From Salipaludibacillus neizhouensis (lineage in GTDB: Bacteria; Bacillota; Bacilli; Bacillales; Salisediminibacteriaceae), in the NCBI RefSeq assembly GCF_002886185.1, contig NZ_KZ614146.1, positions 625,234 through 689,233 on the forward strand: 64,000 bases of DNA. Reading direction: 5' to 3'. The notes under the pieces were generated by a model. It had not been told where the DNA came from. It did no database searches and was given only the letters and a program-made list of their open reading frames with translations. Shown piece after piece: positions 45,609-52,998 of this stretch. The translations under genes were made by a program, and so were the position numbers. Every line of letters begins with the position of its first letter. Positions within the stretch are counted from its first letter, which is position 1.

Positions 45609-46253
45609 TTTAGACTCTGCTGGGAATATTTGAGGACATTGCTTTGGAAATGGAATTTCATCACATACGTGATCAACCGGTAAAACAATATCATTTCTAG
45701 GTCGGCATATTTTTCCTTCAACTTCCATGATGACATCTGCTGATACTTGAACGGATTGACAAATCAAAAGAGAGAGAGATAATTCAAAGTCACCATTATC
45801 ATTATCTACACATAGTAATGCGCCGCTTCCTCCGGCATCATATACTTCACAAGAGATTTCCGTCGATTCAGGAGCGCATAAAATAAAGCGTTCGAAGAAG
45901 CAGACGTTCACAGGACTAGAAGTAAGAGTTCGTTCTTTCCCTTTGTGTTCTCCTGCAAGGACTACTTGAAATGATCCTTGCTTCTTAATGCGTACTTCTT
46001 GAAGTTCCAATTCTAATTCGGGAAGATATACATCTTGTCTAGAACCTACTTGATCACACTCAATATCAACATTCTTAATATCTACCTCCACATCATCGGG
46101 ATCATCAAAGAATTCGCACGGATTAATTTCTGATTTTCTGCCATCGAAAAAGTTAATATCATCTTGATCAAAGTCAAAAGTCTTTTCGATTCTACGCGTA
46201 ACCCAGTCAAACAATTTATCTGCTCTAATACATAGAGGCGCAAATTTTTCCAT
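45606..46253 (-). CDS. Unrecognised Asp/Cys-rich beta protein; spore coat candidate
   Basis: The 215-residue protein is strongly acidic, with nine or so cysteines (CEFFDDPDDVEVDIKNVDIE, NVCFFERFILCAPE, LICQSVQVS, CRPRND, QCPQIFP). Alternating hydrophobic residues (QGSFQVVLAGEHKGKERTL, ISCEVYDAGGSGALLC) suggest a beta sandwich resembling secreted or coat beta domains. There is no signal peptide, as expected for a protein made in the mother cell. ATG 46253 with AAAGGATG is chosen. Cysteine content and the neighbouring yjcA suggest a cross-linked coat component; this is inference, and I cannot name a family. Confidence 0.7.
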   Translation of the reverse strand: MEKFAPLCIRADKLFDWVTRRIEKTFDFDQDDINFFDGRKSEINPCEFFDDPDDVEVDIKNVDIECDQVGSRQDVYLPELELELQEVRIKKQGSFQVVLAGEHKGKERTLTSSPVNVCFFERFILCAPESTEISCEVYDAGGSGALLCVDNDNGDFELSLSLLICQSVQVSADVIMEVEGKICRPRNDIVLPVDHVCDEIPFPKQCPQIFPAESK

Positions 46254-46423
46254 ATGGAGAAACATCCTTTCTTTCTTAGTATTTATTCAAGTGACTACTT
46301 CAGTTTATGAATTAGGCGTAAATTTGTGCAGGAATAGGGCGCAATCTTCTTATAGGAAAGTTATGAGACAAATGAACATATACATATGAACGAGAATAGG
46401 ATCAATACCTAGGAGGGATTTAT

Positions 46424-46936
46424 ATGGATAAAAGTAATGTCGGTCAATCAGATAAAGTTCAACTGCAGCAACAAATAATATATTTCAAGTCGGAGCTAGT
46501 AAAGTATATGAAGAAAGTCGAGAAACTCGAAAACAATTACCAAGTGAATATGATGAAAGCGTTAGAGGAGAAATACGATAATGCCCTGGCAAAGAATGAG
46601 ACGTTAGAAAAAAGCAATCGTGCTTTGTTTCAAGAGAAGCAAACGTGCAGAAAACAATTAACTGAAAAAGATAAACTTTTAGAAAAAATGAAAGAACACC
46701 TGCATAGCACTCAATCGGAATTAAATCGATTGAAAGAAGAAATGAATAGCTCGGAGAAAAGGGATCCTGAAGGTGACGAAGAAGAAAATCAAGTTGCAAA
46801 AACAGAAATAGCTACAGAAGATAACGAAGAATCTGAGGTCGTTCCTTTGGCAAAAAAGTACGATCAATTTTTTCAATCCTATCAAGCATCTTTTCGAGAA
46901 GAAGAAAGCAAAAATTCAGCAAAGAAGAAGAACTAA
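46424..46936 (+). CDS. Coiled-coil protein, spore-surface candidate
   Basis: The 170 residues form a long coiled coil from about 12 to 115, beginning LQQQIIYFKSELVKYMKKVE. An acidic linker (EGDEEENQVAKTEIATEDNE) and a tail AKKYDQFFQSYQASFREEE follow, ending in lysines. The first 30 residues parallel those of the 44628 protein, implying a shared dimerisation or docking module. There is no signal peptide. The ribosome binding site is CTAGGAGGG. It is transcribed away from the 45606 gene and may start an operon with 47002 and 47199. Confidence 0.7.
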   Translation: MDKSNVGQSDKVQLQQQIIYFKSELVKYMKKVEKLENNYQVNMMKALEEKYDNALAKNETLEKSNRALFQEKQTCRKQLTEKDKLLEKMKEHLHSTQSELNRLKEEMNSSEKRDPEGDEEENQVAKTEIATEDNEESEVVPLAKKYDQFFQSYQASFREEESKNSAKKKN

Positions 46937-47001
46937 AACCGAGTACTTCACTCATTATCTCGTTCCATCATAACTTAGAGATAAAGGAGTGAGTGAAGGA
47001 A

Positions 47002-47142
47002 ATGGTTAGAACAATAATTAGCAGAACGAAAACAACATCAAGTAAGAAGAAAGATAACGGGAAGCTTAGAACACGGCCTTTAAAGGTAAAGAAAAAAAAA
47101 CCATCTTGTGGCTGTGGAAAGAAATTAAAAAAAGATAAATAA
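47002..47142 (+). CDS. Small lysine-rich protein with a CGC motif (46 aa)
   Basis: The 46-residue frame, MVRTIISRTKTTSSKKKDNG then RTRPLKVKKKK and PSCGCGKKLKKDK, is about 40 percent Lys/Arg with two cysteines. GAGTGAAGGAA is the ribosome binding site. Small basic Cys-containing proteins are common among coat and crust components, and the genes on both sides are coat candidates. I do not recognise the family. Confidence 0.6.
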   Translation: MVRTIISRTKTTSSKKKDNGKLRTRPLKVKKKKPSCGCGKKLKKDK

Positions 47143-47198
47143 ATAGGATTATAAATAAGGATGAGGGGTATAGGTTAATACAGAAAGAGGTGATCTCA

Positions 47199-47447
47199 AT
47201 GGGTTATATTCCTCCATTAAGAGATGAACAGACCATGATTTACGGCAGTCGGCAGTCTTACCCCTCACCTTTAATAAAGGGACCAGACCCTGCGGAGCGG
47301 GTGGAATTTTTTGAAGCCCTGAAGCAACACTCGAAGCAAGGGAAATATTTTGAACGAAATGAATCTAAAGAGAGATTACTTATGATTGCCAAACAGCACG
47401 AAAATAAGTTTGTTGGTAAAGGTGAAAAGTTTGATCAGTCGATATAA
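47199..47447 (+). CDS. Hypothetical protein (82 aa)
   Basis: MGYIPPLRDEQTMIYGSRQS starts an 82-residue soluble protein with a proline/tyrosine-rich first third and a helical, charged remainder (EFFEALKQHSKQGKYF). ATG 47199 follows AGAAAGAGGTG; a GTG overlapping that site at 47190 is less likely. It follows the lysine-rich gene and is ended by a strong terminator, so it is probably the last gene of the coat-candidate operon. Family unknown. Confidence 0.6.
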   Translation: MGYIPPLRDEQTMIYGSRQSYPSPLIKGPDPAERVEFFEALKQHSKQGKYFERNESKERLLMIAKQHENKFVGKGEKFDQSI

Positions 47448-47465
47448 CTAAAGACTATTTTTAGC

Positions 47466-47513
47466 AAGGGCATGGAAAAAGTTGAGTTTCACTTTTTCCA
47501 TGCCCTTTTGACA
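47466..47513. terminator. Strong intrinsic terminator, probably bidirectional
   Basis: AAGGGCATGGAAAAAGT / ACTTTTTCCATGCCCTT is followed by TTGAC. It lies between convergent genes 47199 and 47519. Confidence 0.88.
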
Positions 47514-47518
47514 TCAAG

Positions 47519-48241
47519 CTATCGTTTCATATCAATCATAAAGCGGTAACGATCAGCTCGATAGACGGATTTAACAAATTCTAGTGGTGTGCCGTCATCT
47601 AAATAAGTTGTTCGTTGAATGAGGAGAACGGGATCTCCGGTTTTCATATGCAATAACTTTTTTTCCTCGGAGTTTATAATGGAAGACTCAATTAATTGTG
47701 TTGCATGATCAATGTTTAGATTCAGCGTTGATTCAAAGTATTCATACAGTGATGTGTGTGCGATCTCTTCAGTTATTCCTTCAATTCTGTGTTTCGAGAC
47801 AAATGTTGTTTCAAGTGCCATTGGGAAGTTATCCGCTAATCGAATGCGCTCAATTTTATACACAGATTCACTGTTTTTAATATCTAAAGCATGTGCGACC
47901 TCTTCTGGTGCAGGAAGTATAGAGAATTCGACGAGCTCATTACTTGGTACCATTCCTCTTCGTTTCATATCTTCTGTAAAACTCGTTAAACCAGGAAGAA
48001 TCTGTTCGAATTTTTTCTGGGATACGAATGTTCCGGTACCTTTTTTACGATATACATATCCATTGCTAACCAGGTTTGAAATAGCCTGTCGGACCGTCAT
48101 TCTGCTTATTTTAAAAGTTTCTGCATATTCACGTTCTGATGGAAGGAGATCACCTGATTTAAGGGATCCTTCCTCTATTTCTGTTTTTATTCTTTCTTCC
48201 AGTTGATGATAAATTGGTATGGGGGAGCTTTTATTTATCAT
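47519..48241 (-). CDS. GntR/HutC family transcriptional regulator (UTRA domain)
   Basis: The 240-residue protein has a winged-helix domain (residues 5-70) with GDLLPSEREYAETFKISRMT and VRQAISNLVSNGYVYRKKGT. A C-terminal UTRA effector domain follows (LPAPEEVAHALDIKNSESVY .. FVKSVYRADRYRF). Layout is like NagR (YvoA), which senses amino-sugar phosphates. No sugar genes are adjacent, so the ligand is open. ATG 48241 follows CAGGAGTG. A likely autoregulatory operator lies at 48264-48282. Confidence 0.9.
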   Translation of the reverse strand: MINKSSPIPIYHQLEERIKTEIEEGSLKSGDLLPSEREYAETFKISRMTVRQAISNLVSNGYVYRKKGTGTFVSQKKFEQILPGLTSFTEDMKRRGMVPSNELVEFSILPAPEEVAHALDIKNSESVYKIERIRLADNFPMALETTFVSKHRIEGITEEIAHTSLYEYFESTLNLNIDHATQLIESSIINSEEKKLLHMKTGDPVLLIQRTTYLDDGTPLEFVKSVYRADRYRFMIDMKR

Positions 48242-48263
48242 GGTAAACACTCCTGACATGTAT

Positions 48264-48282
48264 TGTAATATAGACCACTATT
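48264..48282 (-). promoter_or_regulatory. Possible GntR/HutC-type operator
   Basis: AGTGGTCTATATTACA on the minus strand resembles the TGGTCTAGACCA-like site of NagR-type regulators and lies just upstream of the regulator's own start. Confidence 0.4.
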
Positions 48283-48472
48283 CCAGCATGAGTGTATCAT
48301 AAATTGCTTTTGAAAAACTAGATAACGCCTTTATATAGATGATTACTGGTGCTGGTTACCTCCATGTTTATTTAAAATTACTATCGAAATAAACAGCAAA
48401 TGATTGTAGGATTTTAGGAAGACGTTATAATAGGTAGTAATGACAATAAAAAATATGGAGGATATGAAACCA

Positions 48473-48784
48473 ATGGATAAAATGGATAAAAAGGAAATAG
48501 AAGACCAAATTATACAAAACTATCGGAAAGAAGAACAAATGATGATACTTGTGTTTGCTCAGTGGTGCGTAAACCATGATCTGGAGCCGATGGATTTATA
48601 TACAAAAGCTTATCCTGAACAAGTAAACAATCCGTCTCTTCAGCAAGGTATTGATTTAACTGTCTCGAAGGAGGAGGCTGGGGAAATTCACGACGATACG
48701 TTATTAGGAGTTCTTGAAATGTTTGGTAATGACGATTTAGCATTTGTGGTTACCGAAGAGATTGAAAAAAGAAAGAAAATATAA
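48473..48784 (+). CDS. Hypothetical cytoplasmic protein (103 aa)
   Basis: The acidic helical protein has a central part (QMMILVFAQWCVNHDLEPMD) followed by LYTKAYPEQVNN, and ends DLAFVVTEEIEKRKKI. The GGAGG at 48458 allows ATG 48464 or 48473; MDKMDKKEIEDQI is taken as the start on spacing. No signal or membrane segment is present. I do not recognise the family; no operon partners. Confidence 0.6.
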   Translation: MDKMDKKEIEDQIIQNYRKEEQMMILVFAQWCVNHDLEPMDLYTKAYPEQVNNPSLQQGIDLTVSKEEAGEIHDDTLLGVLEMFGNDDLAFVVTEEIEKRKKI

Positions 48785-48877
48785 GGTAGGAAAAAAATAT
48801 CAGTTTTAAAACCGGTACTTATTTGTTCATTCTCGCATTCATAAAATTTTAGGTCGTTTAACGTTGGAGGATATCCG

Positions 48878-50365
48878 TTGAGAGAATTCCAGAATTTCCA
48901 GAAAAAATTGTTTTTTAATTATATAATTGGATCTATCATAGCAGTGTTCGGTGTAGGAAGTGTTTTTATATTCCATACCTTGGATTTATCATCTCTCGAG
49001 ATTAGATATTTACTTTTTATAATGGCAGTTTCGGGAATTATTATGATTGTTGGGGAGTTTGCCCTTTATCGAAAGCATATTAAGCCATTAAGGGAATTTT
49101 TCAAATTAGAAAACCCTCAAAAGAAAGATTTTGATCATGCATACGTTACGACACATCGGTTTCCAATGCTAACTGTGAAAAGAATTTTAGGGCCGCATTT
49201 GTTAGGTCTATCCATTCCGGCTTCAGTGATGACCTATTTATTCATATATACTGATCTGATTAATTTAGATTATTATTATATAGGTTTAGCTTGGGCTGGA
49301 GCTATTCTTATTGCAGTTATGCACGCTCTCATTGAGTTTTTCCTTACATATAATATGTGTCAGAAGATGGCTCAAAAGATTGAAGGTTTGGCAAGACGTA
49401 CAATTGGAGAATCGCTGACAATTGAAGGGAAGTACTTCTTAAGTATTCGCAGAAAACTTTTGGTTAGTACGTTATTTACAGCAACTTTTCCTGTTTCTTT
49501 ATTTATTTTAGCTTCACAAATCAGAGCAGTAGAAAATTATTCCGCACAAAGCGAAAATTATTGGAGTTGGGCGTCTTTAATCGTAGTCATCATTTTGGGG
49601 GTGTCTATATGTGGGGCTGTCTTACTTTATTCAAGCATCCAAGAGCCAATTCAGTCACTGCGAAGTAGTTTTGATTTAGCAAGAGATGGACATTTCGAGG
49701 AAATGACGAACTCATACTCCGATGAATTCGCCAGTCTTATTACAGGATATAATCATATGATTCGAGGTATACAGGAAAGAGATGATCGAAATGATCAGTT
49801 ATTATCGAGTTTCTTTTCAGTGATAGCGGCTACTCTGGATGCCAGGGATCCTTATACTGCAGGTCACTCTACGAGGGTAGCTGACTATGCTGTTAAAATT
49901 GCTGAAAAGGCAGGATTCACTTCTAAGCAAACAGACTTATTAAAAAAATCAGCTTTACTTCATGACATTGGAAAAATCGGAATTCGTGACAAAATATTGT
50001 TAAAAGAAAGTAGATTGACAGATGCGGAGTTTACCGTGATTAAACAGCATCCTATCATAGGAGCTAATATACTGGAGCAAGTTTTGCTTCCGGAAGAATT
50101 AAAACCGATATTACCAGGCGTGAAATATCATCATGAAAGGATGGATGGACTTGGTTATCCGGAAGGTCTTACGGGAGATGAAATACCTCTGTTTGGACGC
50201 GTGCTTGCAGTAGCGGATGCCTTTGATGCTATGACATCAGACCGTCCTTATGTGAAAGGAATGCCTTTCTCAAAAGCGCTGGATATCATTGAGTCTGGAA
50301 AAGGAACACAATGGGATCCTTATTTTGCTAGTTTATTTCTAGAGATAATGGGGAAAGATAACTAA
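48878..50365 (+). CDS. Membrane-bound HD-GYP domain phosphodiesterase with HAMP domain
   Basis: The 495-residue protein has several N-terminal transmembrane helices (about 12-60, 108-165, 195-250) and a HAMP-like linker (about 255-305). The HD-GYP domain (about 315-490) is complete: RDPYTAGHSTRVADYAVKIA, ALLHDIGKIGI, HHERMDGLGYPEGL and VADAFDAMTSDRPY. HD-GYP enzymes degrade cyclic di-GMP or related dinucleotides and control motility or biofilm. A TTG start follows TTGGAGGATATC. There is no sensor domain with a known ligand. Confidence 0.9.
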   Translation: MREFQNFQKKLFFNYIIGSIIAVFGVGSVFIFHTLDLSSLEIRYLLFIMAVSGIIMIVGEFALYRKHIKPLREFFKLENPQKKDFDHAYVTTHRFPMLTVKRILGPHLLGLSIPASVMTYLFIYTDLINLDYYYIGLAWAGAILIAVMHALIEFFLTYNMCQKMAQKIEGLARRTIGESLTIEGKYFLSIRRKLLVSTLFTATFPVSLFILASQIRAVENYSAQSENYWSWASLIVVIILGVSICGAVLLYSSIQEPIQSLRSSFDLARDGHFEEMTNSYSDEFASLITGYNHMIRGIQERDDRNDQLLSSFFSVIAATLDARDPYTAGHSTRVADYAVKIAEKAGFTSKQTDLLKKSALLHDIGKIGIRDKILLKESRLTDAEFTVIKQHPIIGANILEQVLLPEELKPILPGVKYHHERMDGLGYPEGLTGDEIPLFGRVLAVADAFDAMTSDRPYVKGMPFSKALDIIESGKGTQWDPYFASLFLEIMGKDN

Positions 50366-50427
50366 GAGCCTTAAAATACACCGTTTAAAACAATATGTAT
50401 TAAAAGGTTTCTTTTTCTTGGTAGCTA

Positions 50428-50568
50428 TGCTACACTAAGATTAACTTATTGACGTTCGGATATGACTGAAAGAGAAAAGCTTTAAAAAGTGATTTTCCTC
50501 TGGAACGAATAAATGAAGAGCTCAAATAGTAATAAAACGTGGGCAACACCCACACAGGAGGAATTTCC
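50428..50568 (+). promoter_or_regulatory. Cold-shock leader of the first csp gene
   Basis: The region TATGCTACACT to GACGTTCGG, ACTGAAAGAGAAA.. and AAAAAGTGATTTTCCTCT closely matches 50929-51078 upstream of the second csp gene. Just before AGGAGG lies the short hairpin GTGGG-CAACA-CCCAC. Long structured leaders of this kind regulate cspA-type mRNAs by temperature. Confidence 0.65.
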
Positions 50569-50766
50569 ATGACAGAAGGAACAGTAAAATGGTTTAACGC
50601 AGAAAAAGGTTTCGGTTTTATCGAAGTTGAAGGACAAGACGACGTATTTGTTCACTTTTCCGCTATTCAAGGTGAAGGTTTCAAATCACTTGAAGAAGGT
50701 CAAGCAGTAACTTTCGATATCGAAGAAGGACAACGTGGCCCACAAGCTGCTAACGTTCAGAAGTAA
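50569..50766 (+). CDS. CspA-family cold shock protein, copy 1
   Basis: The 65-residue OB-fold protein has the RNA-binding motifs KGFGFIEV (RNP1) and VFVHFSAI (RNP2) and the N terminus [14 protein letters not shown]. It acts as an RNA chaperone. It differs from copy 2 (51079) only at residues 2 and 3 (TE versus AQ). ATG 50569 follows CAGGAGGAATT. Confidence 0.96.
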   Translation: MTEGTVKWFNAEKGFGFIEVEGQDDVFVHFSAIQGEGFKSLEEGQAVTFDIEEGQRGPQAANVQK

Positions 50767-50773
50767 TAAACTT

Positions 50774-50800
50774 AATAGATCCCTTTAGGGGTCTATTAAA
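50774..50800 (+). terminator. Intrinsic terminator after csp copy 1
   Basis: AATAGATCCC / GGGGTCTATT is a short stem; the following T run is weak. Confidence 0.6.
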
Positions 50801-50928
50801 TTCAAAATATAGCACAGTGTTCAAAGAAAATTTCTTACAGAAATCTTTCTTTGAGTAAATGATTACTACGGAAATCATTAATAATTCACTCCAATATATG
50901 GAGATTTATATTTGATTTCTTATAACAT

Positions 50929-51078
50929 TATGCTATACTATAATTAGCTAGTTATTGTTCGGTAGTATGACTGTAAGAAGAAATGGCTTTTTATAAAGTG
51001 ATTTTTCTCTTGAGTGTATATGAGGAACAAAAATAGTAATACAAATTGTGGGAAAACCCCACGCAGGAGGATTTATTC
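50929..51078 (+). promoter_or_regulatory. Promoter and cold-shock leader of the second csp gene
   Basis: TTGATT, 17 bases and TATACT (with a preceding TGC) form a promoter around 50910-50940. The leader repeats that of copy 1, including TTCGG, AAGTGATTTTTCTCT and the hairpin GTGGG-AAAAC-CCCAC immediately before AGGAGG. The stem is kept while the loop differs, which suggests selection on the structure. Confidence 0.65.
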
Positions 51079-51276
51079 ATGGCACAAGGAACAGTTAAAT
51101 GGTTTAATGCAGAAAAAGGTTTTGGTTTTATCGAAGTTGAAGGACAAGACGACGTTTTTGTTCACTTCTCCGCTATTCAAGGTGAAGGTTTCAAATCACT
51201 TGAAGAAGGACAAGCAGTAACTTTCGATATCGAAGAAGGACAACGTGGCCCACAAGCTGCTAACGTTCAAAAGTAA
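51079..51276 (+). CDS. CspA-family cold shock protein, copy 2
   Basis: The 65-residue cold shock protein [20 protein letters not shown] is otherwise identical to copy 1. Only a few silent base changes separate the two coding sequences, so the pair arose by recent tandem duplication or is kept alike by gene conversion. The ribosome binding site is CAGGAGG. Transcribed separately from copy 1, with its own promoter and terminator. Confidence 0.96.
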   Translation: MAQGTVKWFNAEKGFGFIEVEGQDDVFVHFSAIQGEGFKSLEEGQAVTFDIEEGQRGPQAANVQK

Positions 51277-51284
51277 TAGCAATG

Positions 51285-51316
51285 AAAAAACTCCACAAAT
51301 GTGGAGTTTTTTTTAT
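51285..51316 (+). terminator. Intrinsic terminator after csp copy 2
   Basis: AAAAAACTCCAC / GTGGAGTTTTTT is followed by TT. Confidence 0.92.
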
Positions 51317-51433
51317 ATTATTTTATCTAGATGAAATTACATATTAAACAGCAATGAATATTTGTTATTTATTTTTGCATGATTAAAGGAGTTATAACAG
51401 GGAAACAAATTAAATGATTACGGGGTGGCCTAA

Positions 51434-52210
51434 TTGATCATAGTAGAAAAAAGAAAGTTTGCAAATATTTCCTCATTACATATAGTGAAACAGAAAAATA
51501 TCGATGTGCAGCAACCTTTACTTATTTTTTGGCATGGTTTTACAAGTATGAAAGAAGATAATTTACAATATGCTTATTTATTAGCCGAAGAAGGATTCCG
51601 AGTAATTCTGCCTGATGCAGTTCATCATGGTGAAAGACAAAATGGATTATCCAATAATCAAAGAGAGTTATCTTTTTGGGAGATTGTAATTCAGAGCATT
51701 TATGAGTCCGAAAAAATTAAAGTAGATCTTAATAACTACTTTCCATTTAAGAAAAACGATATTTCAATGGCTGGCATATCGATGGGAGCAATTATAACTC
51801 TAGGTGCCCTGACTCAATACGACTGGATTAAGAGAGCGGGTTCATTGATGGGAACCCCGGCATATACTGATTTTGCATTAATGCAAATACAGCATATAAA
51901 ACAGGCCTCTATGTCTTTACCTATTTCTGAAGAGGAGTTGACAGGAAGGGTAAAACAGTTAAAAGACTTTGACTTATCACTGAAACCTGATCTTATAAAA
52001 GATAAGGAACTATTTTTCTGGCATGGTGAAAAGGATAGTGTAGTTCCAATACAAGGAGTTAAATTATTTTTAGAAGAATTTAGTGACTTAAGTCATATTC
52101 ACGTTGAAATTGATGCTGATGCCGGTCATAACGTATCTAGAGAAGGAATTTCATCCTTCATTACCTGGATGAAAGGGCAAAAAGCACCAGTAAATGAAAT
52201 GAGTTCATAA
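51434..52210 (+). CDS. yitV: YitV-like alpha/beta hydrolase (esterase)
   Basis: The 258-residue alpha/beta hydrolase has the nucleophile elbow GISMGAIITLGAL, catalytic Asp in FFWHGEKDSVVP and His in DAGHNVSREG. IFWHGFTSMKEDNLQYAYLL and DAVHHGERQNG are conserved in B. subtilis YitV, a probable esterase. The start is TTG after GGGGTGG. In B. subtilis yitV follows yitU; here the two are 40 kb apart, showing rearrangement. A terminator follows at 52229. Confidence 0.85.
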   Translation: MIIVEKRKFANISSLHIVKQKNIDVQQPLLIFWHGFTSMKEDNLQYAYLLAEEGFRVILPDAVHHGERQNGLSNNQRELSFWEIVIQSIYESEKIKVDLNNYFPFKKNDISMAGISMGAIITLGALTQYDWIKRAGSLMGTPAYTDFALMQIQHIKQASMSLPISEEELTGRVKQLKDFDLSLKPDLIKDKELFFWHGEKDSVVPIQGVKLFLEEFSDLSHIHVEIDADAGHNVSREGISSFITWMKGQKAPVNEMSS

Positions 52211-52228
52211 TTAGCATAGTGGATATAA

Positions 52229-52270
52229 AAAAGAGTGAAGCCATTTAAAAAATGGCTTCGCTCTTTTTGT
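52229..52270 (+). terminator. Intrinsic terminator after yitV
   Basis: AAGAGTGAAGCCATTT / AAATGGCTTCGCTCTT is followed by TTTG. Confidence 0.9.
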
Positions 52271-52632
52271 TTCGATTCTAAAGAAACAGTTTGAAAAAAT
52301 CGAAGAAACGAATGCAGTGCCCCCCCAACACGGGAAAAGCTGCTCAAGCGCTCGTATGTACGAGTTTTACTTAACGAGTCAGGCGCTCTCGGTTGTCGCT
52401 TAAGAGGAAGAGATTCAGTTATTTCGTGTGGAGACTGAATCATTGCTCGCGGCAAGCTTGCGCCAAGATCGAATTCGATATCCAGTAAAACAAAAATCCA
52501 GTGGTAGTATATCTCTTTAAAAACAACGTTTAACAAAATTTATAAAAAAACTGTTGACGTTAATTCTTTACCTGTTATATAATACAATTAATTAATAAAT
52601 AACTGTATTAAAACAGAGACGGAGATGATGAT
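52271..52632. other. Intergenic region with a GC-richer block
   Basis: From about 52305 to 52480 the composition is noticeably richer in G and C than its surroundings, with short inverted repeats such as CTCGTATGTACGAG (52353-52366) and CGCGGCAAGCTTGCGCC. It may be a decayed dispersed repeat; no gene is supported. A possible promoter for the 52633 gene, TTGACG-17-TATAAT, lies around 52552-52580. Confidence 0.4.
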
Positions 52633-52785
52633 ATGCAAAGGCAAGAACGAGAAAACATGATAAAATTTCTTTCAAGTGTAAGGGTTATTTCCATGGAAAA
52701 GCTAATGGTTTTGACGGATGAGGATGTAGAGCATCTATATACTAGGGCCTATAGCACTCACGAAGCATATGAAGAAATTATTTAG
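52633..52785 (+). CDS. BH0509-like small protein (50 aa)
   Basis: MQRQERENMIKFLSSVRVIS is followed by LMVLTDEDVEHLYTRAY. This pattern, RQER.NMI.F then LT-DE-E.L-Y, fits the short Bacillus family called BH0509, whose function is unknown. The ribosome binding site is ACGGAGATG; a weak hairpin with flanking A and T runs follows at 52794-52823. Confidence 0.65.
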   Translation: MQRQERENMIKFLSSVRVISMEKLMVLTDEDVEHLYTRAYSTHEAYEEII

Positions 52786-52793
52786 TTTACGAT

Positions 52794-52825
52794 CAAAAAA
52801 ATGCCCACTTAGGGTGTTTTTTTGT
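52794..52825 (+). terminator. Likely intrinsic terminator after the 50-aa gene
   Basis: AAAAAATGCCC / AGGGTGTTTTTTT is a hairpin with a 4-base loop, partly by G-U pairs. Confidence 0.6.
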
Positions 52826-52998
52826 TTTAACAGTAAAAAACACAAATAACAGCTTTGTTATGAACTCTGTATAAAAAGACATAAAAAAGATAAAAATATT
52901 AGAAGGGCAAGGAATTTCTCAGTTTGTATCATAGTTTGGATAGTAAATCTTTGTTTATGTAAGGTGTTATCTTAAGGTAGCTTTGCATGTTGTAGGAG

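Noticed and set aside
52126-52536. 136-codon minus-strand frame opposite the end of yitV and the following gap
   Set aside because: It crosses the yitV terminator and covers the end of a well supported gene.
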